Shown here piece after piece: positions 27,768 to 40,615 of a stretch of 64,000 bases of DNA. The notes below the pieces were generated by a model that was not told the origin of the DNA, made no database searches, and saw only the letters and a program-made list of their open reading frames with translations. The translations under genes and the position numbers were made by a program. Source of the stretch: Mangrovibacter yixingensis. Its GTDB lineage: Bacteria; Pseudomonadota; Gammaproteobacteria; Enterobacterales; Enterobacteriaceae. Position 1 is the first letter of the stretch; each line of letters opens with the position of its first letter. The stretch is from contig NZ_JAIVKM010000012.1 in NCBI RefSeq assembly GCF_020523985.1, forward strand, positions 18,145 to 82,144, written 5' to 3'.

Positions 27768-28098
27768 TCTGCCAGTACAGCGCCGGTTGCGCGCCGTGTC
27801 AGCAACACCAGTTTCACTCACCGCCTGCGCACGGCGCACGCAGGGGGCCCGGCCCCCCTGCACCCCCGTTGGTGGCTGGCAAAATCGCCGCTTCGCGGAC
27901 ATTCGGCTTACCCCGGCAGGCTTATCGGGTACCGCTCCGAGTCGGCTTCCTGCCTCCCGTCGCTCTGCCTGCATCCCTGCAGGCAGCCCCGGCCCGCCAG
28001 GCACGCCTCAACGATTTCGAGGCCACTAACCCCACCCGTTTGTAAGCTCTCAGAAAAAACAAATACAGACGTACCGGGTACAAAACTCACAGCCACAC
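27768..28098 (+). repeat. Repeat module A, copy 2 (331 bp)
   Basis: Second copy of the module at 27112-27442, two differences in 331 bp. One difference removes the closing pair of the GCCTGCAT hairpin, leaving a 7-bp stem. The short linker after it differs from the linker after copy 1. Confidence 0.9.
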
Positions 28099-28121
28099 AG
28101 AACCACACAAAAAAACACGCT

Positions 28122-28350
28122 ACTTGCAGCGCTGGCTGAGTCGCGTAAAACCGGTGAACCGCAGAAAGGAAGACAAGGTTATTCCGCCCGGACGGCGGAA
28201 TAAGGCGAAACGAGGCATGGATGCCGAGTCGAGCCGGCCGCAGGATGACTGCCCGGAGGTGAACGCAGTGCGCAGCACCGGTTGCCCGCGAAAAACCGGA
28301 TTGTTAAGGGGCGGGCCCCTTAACACGTTCACCGTCTGTGAAGCCACATT
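28122..28350 (+). repeat. Repeat module B, copy 2 (229 bp)
   Basis: Five differences from copy 1; one changes the first base of the loop in the TTATTCCGCC hairpin (AGGAC to CGGAC) and none disrupts a stem. Offset from copy 1 is 657 bp. Confidence 0.9.
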
Positions 28351-28378
28351 GACCACATCACTTGAAGTGAACGGAACT

Positions 28379-28407
28379 TTCACCACACCGGCATTCGGTT
28401 CAGTGAA
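28379..28407 (+). repeat. Repeat module C, copy 3
   Basis: TTCAC, ACACCG-like arm, GCATT loop, CGGTTC, GTGAA, followed by CGTAACGCAGCCACA. The following linker to B3 (28408-28445) resembles the A1-B1 linker (both contain GACAACACA and GCATTCCCGCAC). Confidence 0.7.
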
Positions 28408-28445
28408 CGTAACGCAGCCACATCAGACAACACAAGCATTCCCGC

Positions 28446-28674
28446 ACCTGCAGCGCTGGCTGAGTCGCGTAAAACCGGTGAACCGCAGAAAGGAAGACAA
28501 GGTTATTCCGCCAGGACGGCGGAATAAGGCGAAACGAGGCATGGATGCCGAGTCGAGCCGGCCGCAGGCTGACTGCCCGGAGGTGAACGCAGTGCGCAGC
28601 ACCGGTTGCCCGCGAAAAACCGGATTGTTAAGGGGCGGGCCCCTTAACACGTTCACCGGCTGTGAAGCCACATT
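28446..28674 (+). repeat. Repeat module B, copy 3 (229 bp)
   Basis: Four differences from copy 2, none in a stem. Offset from copy 2 is 324 bp, so this copy arose by a different event from the 656-bp A-B-C duplication. A partial C element (TTTCACCGAACCAG) follows and runs into the CAGCA hexamer tract. Confidence 0.9.
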
Positions 28675-28711
28675 AACCACATCACTTCAGGTGAACGGAA
28701 CTTTCACCGAA

Positions 28712-28753
28712 CCAGTACCAGCACCAGCACCAGCATCAGCATCAGCATCAGCG
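28712..28753 (+). repeat. Hexamer tract, seven YCAGYR units
   Basis: CCAGTA, three CCAGCA, two TCAGCA and TCAGCG follow one another over 42 bp, ending 18 bp before the dinF stop. This is a microsatellite at the boundary of the repeat array. Confidence 0.9.
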
Positions 28754-28770
28754 CAAAACGAACATAACTT

Positions 28771-30099
28771 TCACTTCACCTCAAACCACGTCCCATCCCG
28801 CCAGTGCCGCCGCCAGCACCACCCCAACGTCACCCCGCGCAACACCAAAAACACCACCAGAGAAAACCACAACCCATGATTCCCAAACCCCGGCAGTGTC
28901 AGCAGGCACACCGCAAACCCGGCGGCGGAAAGTGCCATACTGTTGCGCATTTCGGCCCCACGGGTCGCACCAACAAACATCCCGTCCAGCAAATAACACC
29001 ATACCCCGGCAACTGGCAACAACACCTGCCAGAATAAGTATTTATCTGCTAATTGGTGTAACTGCGGTAGCGAAGTGAGTAAGCCTATAATTTGTGGCCC
29101 GGCAAGGGCATAAACCAGAGAGAACCCCAAGGCAACAACACCGGCCTGGCGGCAGGCTGCACCCCATACGGCCAACAGTTGCCCTTTGCTGCGGGCACCA
29201 AAAGCCTGGCCAGAATGGGCTTCCACTGCGTAAGCAAAACCATCCAGTGCATAAGCAGTAAAGGTCAGCAATGTCATCAATAATGCATTCACCGCTACAA
29301 TGTCGCCGCCCAGCCGGGCACCCAACACAGTGATAGAAGCAAAGCACCCTTGAACCAGTAAAGAACGCAGCATGATGTCGCGGTTTAACGCCATCAAGCG
29401 CCGAATATTGCCGAACCACGCCGTTTTCAGCCCTGACAGGGGAATACCCCGCATCACCAACACCCGCCAGACCATTACCAGCCCCAGCAACAACGTGACA
29501 TACTCAGAGATGGTGGTTGCCAGCGCAGCACCCTTCACATTCATACCCAGCCCCATTACCAGCCAGATATCCAGCGCGATATTCAGCACATTGCCCACTA
29601 CCAGCAAAATAACTGGGGCGCGAGCATACTGAACACCTAGCAACCACCCCAACAGCACCAGGTTAGCCAGTGAAGCGGGGGCACCCAGCCAGCGAACCGA
29701 TAAAAATGCCTGTGCCTGAGCCAACACGGCTTCGCTGCCCCCGGTAACAGTAAGCGCGAGATGAATTAATGGGGTGCGAAACACCACAATGGCAACCCCC
29801 GCCACTAACGCCAGCAACAAAGGCTGCATCAGTGCCCGCAGCAACCCCTGGTCATCCCTTGCGCCATAAGCCTGTGCTGTTAACCCGGTGGTGCTCATAC
29901 GCAAAAACAGCAGCAACATGAACAGAAAACTGGTTGCCGTTGCGCCAATAGCCACACCACCGAGGTAATCCGGGCTGTCCAGATGCCCAATCACGGCGGT
30001 ATCAACCAGGCCCAATAACGGTACAGTGATATTGGACACAATCATGGGGATAGCAAGCCGCCACAGTGCCCGGTCGGTTCGGGAAAAAAATCGCATCAC
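28771..30099 (-). CDS. dinF: MATE-family efflux protein, SOS-linked
   Basis: A 442-residue multidrug and toxic compound extrusion transporter with 12 membrane segments, cotranscribed with lexA and SOS-inducible in E. coli. It follows E. coli DinF closely from ALWRLAIPMIVSNITVPLLGLVDTAVIGHLDSPDYLGGVA to the C-terminal WRRHWRDGTWF. The start is 17 residues shorter than E. coli DinF. DinF has been linked to protection against oxidative stress and bile salts. A terminator-like hairpin stands between lexA and dinF, so transcription probably reaches dinF by partial read-through. The repeat array begins immediately after its stop. Confidence 0.96.
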   Translation of the reverse strand: MMRFFSRTDRALWRLAIPMIVSNITVPLLGLVDTAVIGHLDSPDYLGGVAIGATATSFLFMLLLFLRMSTTGLTAQAYGARDDQGLLRALMQPLLLALVAGVAIVVFRTPLIHLALTVTGGSEAVLAQAQAFLSVRWLGAPASLANLVLLGWLLGVQYARAPVILLVVGNVLNIALDIWLVMGLGMNVKGAALATTISEYVTLLLGLVMVWRVLVMRGIPLSGLKTAWFGNIRRLMALNRDIMLRSLLVQGCFASITVLGARLGGDIVAVNALLMTLLTFTAYALDGFAYAVEAHSGQAFGARSKGQLLAVWGAACRQAGVVALGFSLVYALAGPQIIGLLTSLPQLHQLADKYLFWQVLLPVAGVWCYLLDGMFVGATRGAEMRNSMALSAAGFAVCLLTLPGFGNHGLWFSLVVFLVLRGVTLGWCWRRHWRDGTWFEVK

Positions 30100-30136
30100 T
30101 TACCCCGGATAAAAAAGTTTGGGGAAAAACACCCAC

Positions 30137-30171
30137 AAAAAAGCCGTGACACAGGCTGGCTGTATCACGGC
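30137..30171 (-). terminator. Intercistronic terminator between lexA and dinF
   Basis: A 12-bp stem (one G-T pair) with 5-nt loop at 30143-30171, then six T on the minus strand. It should attenuate dinF relative to lexA. Confidence 0.85.
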
Positions 30172-30200
30172 TGTAAAAGCATAGCAGATTAAGGATTCGG

Positions 30201-30815
30201 TCAGAGCCAATCGCCGTTGCGAATAACGCCCACAGCCAGGCCCTCGATGGTGAAGTTTTGCTCGCGTAAATCGACAACAATCGGCGTAAATTCGTTGTTT
30301 TCCGGCAATAATTGCACGGTATTACCTTGCTGTTTCAGCCGCTTAACGGTTACTTCATCATCAATACGCGCTACAACGACCTGGCCATTGCGCACATCCT
30401 GCGTTTTATGCACTGCGAGTAAATCGCCATCCATAATACCGATGTCTTTCATTGACATACCGCTAACGCGCAGTAAGAAATCAGCATGTGGTTTAAACAG
30501 GGAAGGATCGACCTGATAGTGGCCTTCAATGTGCTGCTGAGCCAGCAAAGGTTCACCGGCAGCAACCCGGCCGACCAGCGGCAGGCCGTCATCATTAGTT
30601 TCTTCCAGGAGCAGACGAATACCACGAGAAGCACCAGATACGATTTCAATAACCCCTTTACGGGCCAGTGCTTTCAGGTGTTCTTCTGCCGCATTGGGCG
30701 AACGAAAGCCCAGACGCTGCGCAATTTCCGCACGGGTTGGAGGCATCCCCGTCTGGTTAATGTGATCCCGGATGAGATCGTAGACCTCCTGCTGTCTGGT
30801 AGTAAGTGCTTTCAT
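30201..30815 (-). CDS. lexA: SOS repressor LexA
   Basis: Represses SOS genes and is cleaved upon RecA activation. The 204-residue protein is nearly identical to E. coli LexA: N-terminal winged helix ([52 protein letters not shown]), the Ala-Gly cleavage site in [11 protein letters not shown], and the Ser/Lys dyad in SGMSMKD and [14 protein letters not shown]. Start at 30815 follows E. coli; upstream codons in frame lie in the operator region. Two LexA boxes directly upstream give autoregulation. Confidence 0.99.
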   Translation of the reverse strand: MKALTTRQQEVYDLIRDHINQTGMPPTRAEIAQRLGFRSPNAAEEHLKALARKGVIEIVSGASRGIRLLLEETNDDGLPLVGRVAAGEPLLAQQHIEGHYQVDPSLFKPHADFLLRVSGMSMKDIGIMDGDLLAVHKTQDVRNGQVVVARIDDEVTVKRLKQQGNTVQLLPENNEFTPIVVDLREQNFTIEGLAVGVIRNGDWL

Positions 30816-30827
30816 TCCTTCCGCCCC

Positions 30828-30843
30828 CTGGGTGTATATACAG
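30828..30843. promoter_or_regulatory. LexA box, proximal
   Basis: CTGTATATACACCCAG on the minus strand, matching the E. coli lexA operator. It lies 13 bp before the start codon of lexA. Confidence 0.95.
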
Positions 30844-30848
30844 TTATG

Positions 30849-30864
30849 CTGTGAGTATATACAG
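30849..30864. promoter_or_regulatory. LexA box, distal
   Basis: CTGTATATACTCACAG on the minus strand, the second operator of the pair, with centres 21 bp apart as in E. coli. Confidence 0.95.
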
Positions 30865-30984
30865 TTAATGGTGATTTTGAAACCACAATTAAGCAAAAAA
30901 CCAGGCACTTATCCCATAAAGCCGCCAGGAGGAACCCGCCACAGCCCAAAAGCCACAATGACGGGCGTTCTTTACAGGTAAAAC

Positions 30985-31353
30985 TCAGAAAAAATGAGAC
31001 CAGAGCACACTTCCCCAAGTAAACAGGGCGAGTATAATTGCGAACAACACTGCAGCGGACCCCATATCTTTAGCCCTGCCAGAGAGTTCGTGAAAATCTG
31101 TTCCCACCCGGTCAACAATAGCTTCAATAGCACTGTTGAGAATTTCGATTATCATCACCAGAGTGACGGAACCGATAAGCAACACACGAGCAATGGCACC
31201 GACATCCAGCCAACAGGCAATAAAGATAGCCAGCACAGTAGCAACCCCTTCCTGGCGAAAAGCGGCTTCATTTTTCCATGCGGCACGAATACCTTTCCAG
31301 GAGTAGCCGGCTGCTTTAATGATTCGGGTGAGTCCAGTGGTGTTACTTGCCAT
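30985..31353 (-). CDS. dgkA: Diacylglycerol kinase
   Basis: Small integral-membrane kinase that phosphorylates diacylglycerol, recycling it from membrane-derived oligosaccharide synthesis into phospholipid. The 122-residue protein has three membrane segments and the family's active-site stretch with MIIEILNSAIEAIVDRVG (Glu69/Asn72/Glu76 region). N-terminal helix NTTGLTRIIKAAGYSWKGIRAAWKNEAAFRQE is typical. It is divergent from plsB and upstream of lexA, as in E. coli. Confidence 0.97.
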   Translation of the reverse strand: MASNTTGLTRIIKAAGYSWKGIRAAWKNEAAFRQEGVATVLAIFIACWLDVGAIARVLLIGSVTLVMIIEILNSAIEAIVDRVGTDFHELSGRAKDMGSAAVLFAIILALFTWGSVLWSHFF

Positions 31354-31483
31354 GAAGGAACCTTTTTAGCTTAGTGGCGTCAATGCCTGTAGCGTCGCGC
31401 AGGCAACTTCCTCAGAAATCCCGACGGGTTTCTGTTATTCTTGCGACGCATTTGCGTTTTTAACCAGAGGCTTTACAACGTTT

Positions 31484-33922
31484 ATGTCCGGTTGGCCACG
31501 AATTTACTACAAATTGCTGAATTTACCATTAAGTATGCTGGTAAAAAGCAAATCTATTCCGGCGGATCCTTGCGCCGAATTGGGTTTAGATACCTCGCGT
31601 CCTATTATGTACGTGCTGCCTTACAATTCAAAGGCAGACTTACTGACATTACGGGCACAATGCCTGGCACACGATTTGCCAGACCCACTCACGCCACTTG
31701 AAGTGGACGGGGCTTGTCTGCCGCGCTATGTCTTTATACATGGCGGGCCGCGTGTATTTACCTATTACACGCCGAAAGAAGAGTCTATCAAGCTGTTTCA
31801 TGATTACCTGGACCTGCACCGTAGCAACCCCAATCTGGATGTCCAGATGGTGCCAGTATCGGTGATGTTTGGCCGCTCACCTGGCCGGGAAAAAGGCGAA
31901 GAAAACCCGCCGCTGCGCCTGCTTAACGGCATTCAGAAGTTCTTTGCTGTGTTATGGCTGGGCCGCGACAGCTTTGTGCGTTTTTCACCGCCGGTTTCTT
32001 TGCGTTGGATGGCGACCGAGCATGGCACAGACAAAACTATCGCCCAGAAGTTGGCAAGGGTTGCACGTATGCACTTTGCCCGGCTGCGTCTTGCGGCTGT
32101 AGGCCCGCGCTTACCGGCTCGCCAGGATCTGTTCAATAAATTGCTGTCTTCAAAAGCTATTGCTAAAGCGGTGGAAGATGAAGCGCGCAGCAAGAAAATC
32201 TCCCATGAAAAAGCACAGCAAAATGCCGTTGCCTTGATGGAAGAGATAGCCGCGAACTTCTCCTATGAAGCCATCCGCATGACGGACCGCGTGCTGGGCT
32301 TTACCTGGAACCGGTTATATCAGGGCATTAACGTCCATAATGCTGAGCGGGTACGCCAGTTGGCTCATGAAGGCCACGAACTGGTTTATGTTCCCTGCCA
32401 TCGCAGCCATATGGATTATCTGTTGCTCTCTTATGTGCTGTATCACCAGGGGCTGGTACCGCCGCATATTGCTGCTGGTATTAACCTGAACTTCTGGCCC
32501 GCCGGGCCGATCTTCCGCCGCCTGGGTGCTTTCTTTATTCGCCGTACGTTTAAAGGCAATAAACTCTATTCAACCGTGTTCCGTGAATACCTGGGTGAGC
32601 TGTTCAGCCGTGGGTATTCGGTAGAATATTTTGTTGAAGGGGGGCGTTCACGTACTGGCCGCCTGCTCGACCCGAAAACCGGCACACTGTCCATGACAAT
32701 TCAGGCCATGCTGCGTGGCGGTACCCGCCCGATTACGCTGGTGCCTATTTACATTGGTTATGAGCATGTTATGGAAGTGGGCACCTACGCGAAAGAGTTG
32801 CGTGGTGCCACGAAAGAGAAAGAGAGCCTTATCCAGATGATGCGCGGCCTGAGCAAGCTGCGTAATCTGGGCCAGGGGTATGTCAACTTTGGCGAACCTA
32901 TTCCGCTAACTAACTGGCTGAACCAGCATGTGCCAGAATGGCGCGATGCTATCGACCCGATTGAAGCGATACGCCCACCATGGTTAACCCCCAGCGTGAA
33001 CGAGATTGCTCATACGCTGATGGTGCGCATTAACAATGCTGGTGCGGCTAACGCCATGAACCTGTGTTGTACGGCTTTACTTGCTTCTCGCCAGCGTTCA
33101 CTTACCCGTGAACAACTGACTGAGCAGTTAGAGTGTTACATGAGCCTGCTGCGTAATGTGCCTTATTCACCGGATTCTACCGTCCCGGCATTGTCGGCCA
33201 GCGAGCTGATTGATCACGCGTTGCAGATGAATAAGTTCGAAGTAGAAAAAGACACCATTGGCGATATTATCGTTCTGCCACGTGAGCAGGCCGTGCTGAT
33301 GACCTACTATCGCAATAACATTGTGCATATGCTGGTGATGCCGTCTTTACTGGCCTCGATTATTACGCAACACCGTAATATTACGCGCGAGGATCTGCAG
33401 AGCCGGGTAGAAGTGCTGTTCCCGATGCTTAAAGCCGAGTTGTTCCTGCACTGGGATAAGGCAGCATTAAGTTCTGTGGTGGATGCGCTGCTCAATGAGC
33501 TGGTGCAGCAAAACCTGATTCTGGAAGACAGTGGCCGTTTCCGCCTGAACCCTGCGCGTTCACGTACGTTGCAGTTGCTGGCGGCCGGGGTACGCGAGAC
33601 GATTCAGCGTTATGCAATCACCTTCTGGCTGCTGAGTGCCAACCCAACGATTAACCGCGGGACACTGGAGAAAGAGAGCCGTACTGTGGCACAGCGTTTG
33701 TCTGTACTGCACGGTATCAACGCACCGGAGTTCTTCGATAAAGCGGTGTTCTCTTCACTGGTACTGACACTGCGTGATGAAGGCTATATCAGCGATACCG
33801 GTGATGCAGAGCCAACAGAAACCATGAAGGTTTACCAGTTGCTGGCCGAACTGATTACCTCAGATATTCGCCTGACAATTGAAAGCGCTGCATCACAAGG
33901 CGAAGACGCACCGGCTCAATAA
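31484..33922 (+). CDS. plsB: Glycerol-3-phosphate O-acyltransferase
   Basis: Inner-membrane enzyme that acylates sn-glycerol 3-phosphate with acyl-CoA or acyl-ACP, the first step of phospholipid synthesis. At 812 residues it is close to E. coli PlsB (807). The acyltransferase motif [12 protein letters not shown] (catalytic H-X4-D), the glycerol-phosphate-binding [25 protein letters not shown] and [14 protein letters not shown] are all present. The start [19 protein letters not shown] matches E. coli. It diverges from dgkA and converges on ubiA at a shared terminator. Confidence 0.98.
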   Translation: MSGWPRIYYKLLNLPLSMLVKSKSIPADPCAELGLDTSRPIMYVLPYNSKADLLTLRAQCLAHDLPDPLTPLEVDGACLPRYVFIHGGPRVFTYYTPKEESIKLFHDYLDLHRSNPNLDVQMVPVSVMFGRSPGREKGEENPPLRLLNGIQKFFAVLWLGRDSFVRFSPPVSLRWMATEHGTDKTIAQKLARVARMHFARLRLAAVGPRLPARQDLFNKLLSSKAIAKAVEDEARSKKISHEKAQQNAVALMEEIAANFSYEAIRMTDRVLGFTWNRLYQGINVHNAERVRQLAHEGHELVYVPCHRSHMDYLLLSYVLYHQGLVPPHIAAGINLNFWPAGPIFRRLGAFFIRRTFKGNKLYSTVFREYLGELFSRGYSVEYFVEGGRSRTGRLLDPKTGTLSMTIQAMLRGGTRPITLVPIYIGYEHVMEVGTYAKELRGATKEKESLIQMMRGLSKLRNLGQGYVNFGEPIPLTNWLNQHVPEWRDAIDPIEAIRPPWLTPSVNEIAHTLMVRINNAGAANAMNLCCTALLASRQRSLTREQLTEQLECYMSLLRNVPYSPDSTVPALSASELIDHALQMNKFEVEKDTIGDIIVLPREQAVLMTYYRNNIVHMLVMPSLLASIITQHRNITREDLQSRVEVLFPMLKAELFLHWDKAALSSVVDALLNELVQQNLILEDSGRFRLNPARSRTLQLLAAGVRETIQRYAITFWLLSANPTINRGTLEKESRTVAQRLSVLHGINAPEFFDKAVFSSLVLTLRDEGYISDTGDAEPTETMKVYQLLAELITSDIRLTIESAASQGEDAPAQ

Positions 33923-33939
33923 CTGTTGAGTGTATGCGA

Positions 33940-33967
33940 AAAAATGGCGGGAATTCCCGCCATTTTT
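33940..33967. terminator. Bidirectional terminator between plsB and ubiA
   Basis: Symmetric A-tract, ATGGCGGG stem, AATT loop and T-tract; the 12-bp dyad works in both directions for the converging genes. Confidence 0.95.
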
Positions 33968-33988
33968 TATGCCCGCAATAATAGCCGC

Positions 33989-34870
33989 TCAGGATAACGG
34001 CGGCAGATAGTGGACAAACAACCCTAAAAATAACACCAGCCCCACATAGTTGTTATTCATAAAGGCTTTAAAACAGGCATCCCGGTCACGCCCGGCAATG
34101 AGTTTTTGCTGGTATGAAAACAGCCCTGCGGCAAGCAACAGCGACCAGTAAAACGCCCCGCTCAGGTGGTTAAGCAACCCCACCAGCACTAACAGCGCCA
34201 GCACCGCCACCTGCAATATGCCAATAATCAGTTTGTCATAACGCCCGAACAGAATAGCGGTGGATTTCACGCCTATCTTCAGGTCGTCATCTCTGTCCAC
34301 CATGGCATATTGCGTGTCATAAGCGACAGCCCAAAGGATATTGGCTAAAAACAGTAACCAGCAACTCAGCGGCAACTGTTCGCTCACCGCCGAAAACGCC
34401 ATGGGAATCGACCAGCCAAACGCGGCCCCTAAAACGACCTGGGGTAAATGGGTGTAACGCTTCATAAACGGGTATACCCAGGCCAGTGCCAGCCCGGCGA
34501 CAGACAGCAGAATTGTCATAGTGTTCAGGGTAAGCACCAGCACGAAAGCCAGTAATACCAGCACACCAAACAATGTAATCGCTTCACGTACTGTTACATC
34601 ACCACTGGGCAATGGCCGGCGTGCTGTACGTTTGACATGCCCGTCAAATTTGCGGTCGGCGAAGTCATTCACCACACAACCCGCGGCACGCATTAACCAA
34701 ACGCCAGCGATGAACACCAGCAGAATCGTTAATGGCGGGACACCAGGCGCTGCAAGCCATAGCGCCCATAAAGTAGGCCAGAGTAACAGTAACGCGCCAA
34801 TCGGTTTGTCAGTACGCATGAGCCGGTGAAATGCCAGCAGTTTATTCTTCTGCGTCAGACTCCACTCCAT
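33989..34870 (-). CDS. ubiA: 4-hydroxybenzoate octaprenyltransferase
   Basis: Membrane prenyltransferase attaching the polyprenyl tail to 4-hydroxybenzoate in ubiquinone synthesis. The 293-residue protein has about 8-9 membrane segments and both Mg-diphosphate-binding motifs: NDFADRKFD (NDxxD) and [14 protein letters not shown]-terminus [25 protein letters not shown] is as in E. coli. Its start lies inside the end of ubiC (16-bp overlap). Confidence 0.97.
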   Translation of the reverse strand: MEWSLTQKNKLLAFHRLMRTDKPIGALLLLWPTLWALWLAAPGVPPLTILLVFIAGVWLMRAAGCVVNDFADRKFDGHVKRTARRPLPSGDVTVREAITLFGVLVLLAFVLVLTLNTMTILLSVAGLALAWVYPFMKRYTHLPQVVLGAAFGWSIPMAFSAVSEQLPLSCWLLFLANILWAVAYDTQYAMVDRDDDLKIGVKSTAILFGRYDKLIIGILQVAVLALLVLVGLLNHLSGAFYWSLLLAAGLFSYQQKLIAGRDRDACFKAFMNNNYVGLVLFLGLFVHYLPPLS

Positions 34871-35382
34871 TTTTCATCCTCTTGATACAACGGTGACGCA
34901 GGTAAAAACAGTTCGGTCAGTAATAATGGTTTGCCCGACAAACGGAGGCGGGAACGGCGCCCCCATAAGGTTTCACTGCGCCCCGGGTGAATAAAATCGC
35001 GTGTCAGGGCCGAGGCGGTAAACAAGTACCGGCCAAGCGGCGTGGTGCCCAGACGCTGTAACGCCAGCTCCGGGCCGTTCAGCGTGGACTCGGGGACTAC
35101 CGTGCGCCCCACCAGCCAGGGCGTATCATCGCCCAATAAAATAATTTCCCGTAACCAGTATAGTGATTCACGGGGTAACCAGTCGGCGTCTTCACCCACC
35201 TGTTCCGGCGTTACAAAGCCTTCCGATAGCAGCGTCACACTGACCTTGCTGCAACAGCGTTCAAAACGCTTTGTCATTGAGTCTTCCAACAACAGCCAGT
35301 CTCGCAGCCAGGCCGACAGGTTATCCGGCAGTGTGTCGGAGAAAGACAGCGCCCGTAATTGCGCTAAAGCAGGGTGCATCAT
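34855..35382 (-). CDS. ubiC: Chorismate pyruvate-lyase
   Basis: Converts chorismate to 4-hydroxybenzoate plus pyruvate, supplying UbiA. The 175-residue product contains [43 protein letters not shown] and [27 protein letters not shown] like E. coli UbiC (165). It ends with an extra tail QEDEKWSGV, which is why it overlaps ubiA by 16 bp. The ATG at 35382 has GGAG about 10 nt upstream; a second ATG follows immediately. Confidence 0.95.
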   Translation of the reverse strand: MMHPALAQLRALSFSDTLPDNLSAWLRDWLLLEDSMTKRFERCCSKVSVTLLSEGFVTPEQVGEDADWLPRESLYWLREIILLGDDTPWLVGRTVVPESTLNGPELALQRLGTTPLGRYLFTASALTRDFIHPGRSETLWGRRSRLRLSGKPLLLTELFLPASPLYQEDEKWSGV

Positions 35383-35510
35383 GCCCAACAGTCTCCAAAA
35401 AAAACAGTGGGCATTGTAACGCAGAACATGAAAAGGGTGTGGCAGGAAAATAGCAGAAACCAACAGCTATGTAACAAAAAGCCAACGGCCGCAGGCCAGT
35501 CTGTCTGTGG

Positions 35511-35534
35511 AAAAAAGGTGCGCAGACGCGCACC
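35511..35534 (-). terminator. Terminator of malM
   Basis: GGTGCGC/GCGCACC stem with AGAC loop, followed on the minus strand by six T. Marks the end of the malK-lamB-malM operon. Confidence 0.92.
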
Positions 35535-35564
35535 AAGGCTTACAAGATCAGCAATGTGGGGTGA

Positions 35565-36485
35565 TTACCCCTTGCCTTTTACACTACTGATAAAGGTTTT
35601 ACGTGCGCTGGTGGAACCAAGACGTTCAGCTTCATCGAGTAATTTCAATGCCTTATCTACATCACCTTTCGCCACGGCCTGCTTGATAGCCTGGTTAAAG
35701 TAATCTTCAGTGTCATTCAACATGGGCTCAGTTTTCTTCACCGGAGCCGGTGCTGGTGCCGCAACAGGCGCAACCGCCGTGGCAGTATTCCCGACAGTAA
35801 CCGCTGGGGTGCTGGCTGAAGAACCAAAGATAGGTCCTACCAGAATGCTGGCACCAGAAGAGGTTTTCACTTTCAGTTTGAGCGTACCTTCTGTGCCGTG
35901 CTGCGCCACCGGATCTGGAATATCCGGAATGGCGTTACCCGCGCCTTTTGCGTAAGCCTTGGCCGGGGCAATCAATGTCGTTGTGCGTTGTAAATCCTGC
36001 GGGGTTGTGAATACCAGTAAGTAAATTTTCTGCTGCCCTAATGCAGGCGTCAGTTTCAGGGTGCCTTCCAGCCGGTCGGCGGCCATTACACCCGGTTGTT
36101 GATAGGTAAAGAAACTCGCCGGAAACCAAGCCGACGGGTTCATATTCTGGTCCAGTACCAGCACATTCGGGGCATAGACCCGGTTCTGCGCCACTTCACT
36201 GGTTAGTGTAATTGTAAGCTCACCAATATTGGCGGGTACGCTGTAAGCTGCAACCGGCCCGGTAATGCCCGGATTATTCAGTTGCTGGCCTTGTGTTGCC
36301 AGCTTAACTTCCACATTCTGGCCTGAATTCAACGGCTGCCAGGTCAGTTGCTGGAGGGAACTTGCACTAAAAGTAGGAGCCCCGGCGAGGTTTTGTGGCA
36401 CCAGGTCTACTGCTGCAAGGGAGATTGCGGGAACAGCGGCGAGCAGCCCTGCACTCAGGCAAAGGGCAACGAGACGTTTTTTCAT
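35565..36485 (-). CDS. malM: Maltose operon periplasmic protein MalM
   Basis: A 306-residue exported protein, last gene of malK-lamB-malM. Signal peptide KKRLVALCLSAGLLAAVPA, then beta-rich domains (QVLVLDQNMNPSAWFPASFF-type segment, LTPALGQQKIYLLVFTTPQDLQRTTTL), a low-complexity Ala/Pro/Val linker (TAVAPVAAPAPAPVKK) and a helical C-terminal repeat (YFNQAIKQAVAKGDVDKALKLLDEAERLG). Its exact role in maltose use is not known. Confidence 0.95.
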   Translation of the reverse strand: MKKRLVALCLSAGLLAAVPAISLAAVDLVPQNLAGAPTFSASSLQQLTWQPLNSGQNVEVKLATQGQQLNNPGITGPVAAYSVPANIGELTITLTSEVAQNRVYAPNVLVLDQNMNPSAWFPASFFTYQQPGVMAADRLEGTLKLTPALGQQKIYLLVFTTPQDLQRTTTLIAPAKAYAKGAGNAIPDIPDPVAQHGTEGTLKLKVKTSSGASILVGPIFGSSASTPAVTVGNTATAVAPVAAPAPAPVKKTEPMLNDTEDYFNQAIKQAVAKGDVDKALKLLDEAERLGSTSARKTFISSVKGKG

Positions 36486-36566
36486 TGTTATGACCTCGGT
36501 AGCAACGGGATACGGTGGCCAGGCAATAGCGCGTATCCGTATTCAGAATCAATTTGGGTCTGTGAA

Positions 36567-36586
36567 AGAGGGGGTTGCCCCCCTCT
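36567..36586 (-). terminator. Intercistronic hairpin between lamB and malM
   Basis: AGAGGGGG pairs with CCCCCTCT over a short loop, about 27 bp past the lamB stop. No T run on the minus strand; it more likely protects the lamB message or lowers malM expression than ends transcription. A further 7-bp dyad GGATACG/CGTATCC lies at 36508-36538. Confidence 0.6.
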
Positions 36587-36612
36587 GGTCTAACGCGTTG
36601 TAGTCTTCAGGC

Positions 36613-37926
<1,314 letters not shown>

Positions 37927-39036
37927 TTAAACACCTGGCTCCTGATGCAACCGACGGCAGGCTGTGCCATCTTCCTTGAATAAGTGGCAGCGCTCTGGCG
38001 GCAAGCCAATGGCGAATGTCGCGCCCTCTTTCACCAGCACCACGTCGTTCTGGCGGTAAACCAGGTTTTGACGCAGCGCCGGAATCTGAATATGGATTTG
38101 TGTTTCATGCCCCAGTTGTTCCACCACCTGTACTTCCCCTTCGAGGGTGACATCGGCGATATCACTGGGCAGTAAATGTTCCGGGCGAATCCCCAAAGAC
38201 ATGTTGGCGCCCACCTGTACCCCAGTGCTTTCCACTGGCAACCAGACATGCTGGCGGTTAGGTAACTCAACCTGCACTTGTTCCAGCGCGGTGGCGGTGA
38301 CTTTAACGGGCAGGAAGTTCATTTTGGGCGAGCCGATAAATCCGGCGACAAAGCGGTCTGCCGGGTAGTGATACAGTTCAAGAGGTTTACCGACCTGGGC
38401 GATACGCCCGGCATCCAGCACCACGATTTTGTCGGCGAGAGTCATCGCTTCGACCTGGTCGTGGGTGACATAAATCATGGTGCGTTTCAGGCGCTTATGC
38501 AGACGGGAGATCTCAATACGCATTTGCACACGCAATGCCGCATCCAGGTTAGACAGCGGTTCATCCAGCAGGAATACTCGTGGTTCCGCGACCAGGGTAC
38601 GGCCAATCGCTACACGCTGACGCTGCCCACCGGAGAGCGCTTTCGGGCGACGGTCCAGTAAGTGGGCCAGTTGCAGCACTTCCGAAACCTGGTTAACACG
38701 CTGGTTAATTAGCTCTTTTTTGGCTCCAGCCAGTTTCAGGCCGAAAGACATGTTTTCCGCTACCGACAAATGCGGATAAAGCGCATAAGACTGAAAGACC
38801 ATGCCCACACCACGTTCAGCGGGAGGGACATCATTCATACGTTTTTCACCAATGAACAAATCACCGCTGGTGATGGTTTCCAGACCCGCAATCATGCGTA
38901 ATAACGTTGATTTACCGCAGCCAGACGGGCCAACAAATACGACAAATTCGCCGTCGTTGATTGTTAAATTGATGTCTTTCGACACCACTACGTCTCCCCA
39001 GGCCTTGGTTACGTTCTGTAACTGCACGTTTGCCAT
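37927..39036 (-). CDS. malK: Maltose/maltodextrin ABC transporter ATPase
   Basis: ATPase dimer of MalFGK2 and, in E. coli, inhibitor of MalT. The 369-residue protein has Walker [13 protein letters not shown], signature [15 protein letters not shown], Walker [12 protein letters not shown]-loop THDQVEAM and a C-terminal OB-like regulatory domain ([13 protein letters not shown]...LGIRPEHL). The start at 39036 gives [21 protein letters not shown] as in E. coli. It opens the malK-lamB-malM operon, divergent to malE. Confidence 0.98.
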   Translation of the reverse strand: MANVQLQNVTKAWGDVVVSKDINLTINDGEFVVFVGPSGCGKSTLLRMIAGLETITSGDLFIGEKRMNDVPPAERGVGMVFQSYALYPHLSVAENMSFGLKLAGAKKELINQRVNQVSEVLQLAHLLDRRPKALSGGQRQRVAIGRTLVAEPRVFLLDEPLSNLDAALRVQMRIEISRLHKRLKRTMIYVTHDQVEAMTLADKIVVLDAGRIAQVGKPLELYHYPADRFVAGFIGSPKMNFLPVKVTATALEQVQVELPNRQHVWLPVESTGVQVGANMSLGIRPEHLLPSDIADVTLEGEVQVVEQLGHETQIHIQIPALRQNLVYRQNDVVLVKEGATFAIGLPPERCHLFKEDGTACRRLHQEPGV

Positions 39037-40603
<1,567 letters not shown>

Positions 40604-40615
40604 ACCATCAGTCAC

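Noticed and set aside
28124..28879. Long plus-strand frame through modules B2 and B3 with a 108-residue periodic product
   Set aside because: No ribosome site, the reading frame follows from repeat spacing divisible by three, it continues antisense into dinF, and the DNA is dominated by palindromes. Similar frames are open on the other strand.
30201..30908. Extended N-terminus of LexA
   Set aside because: The extra codons are the LexA operators themselves.
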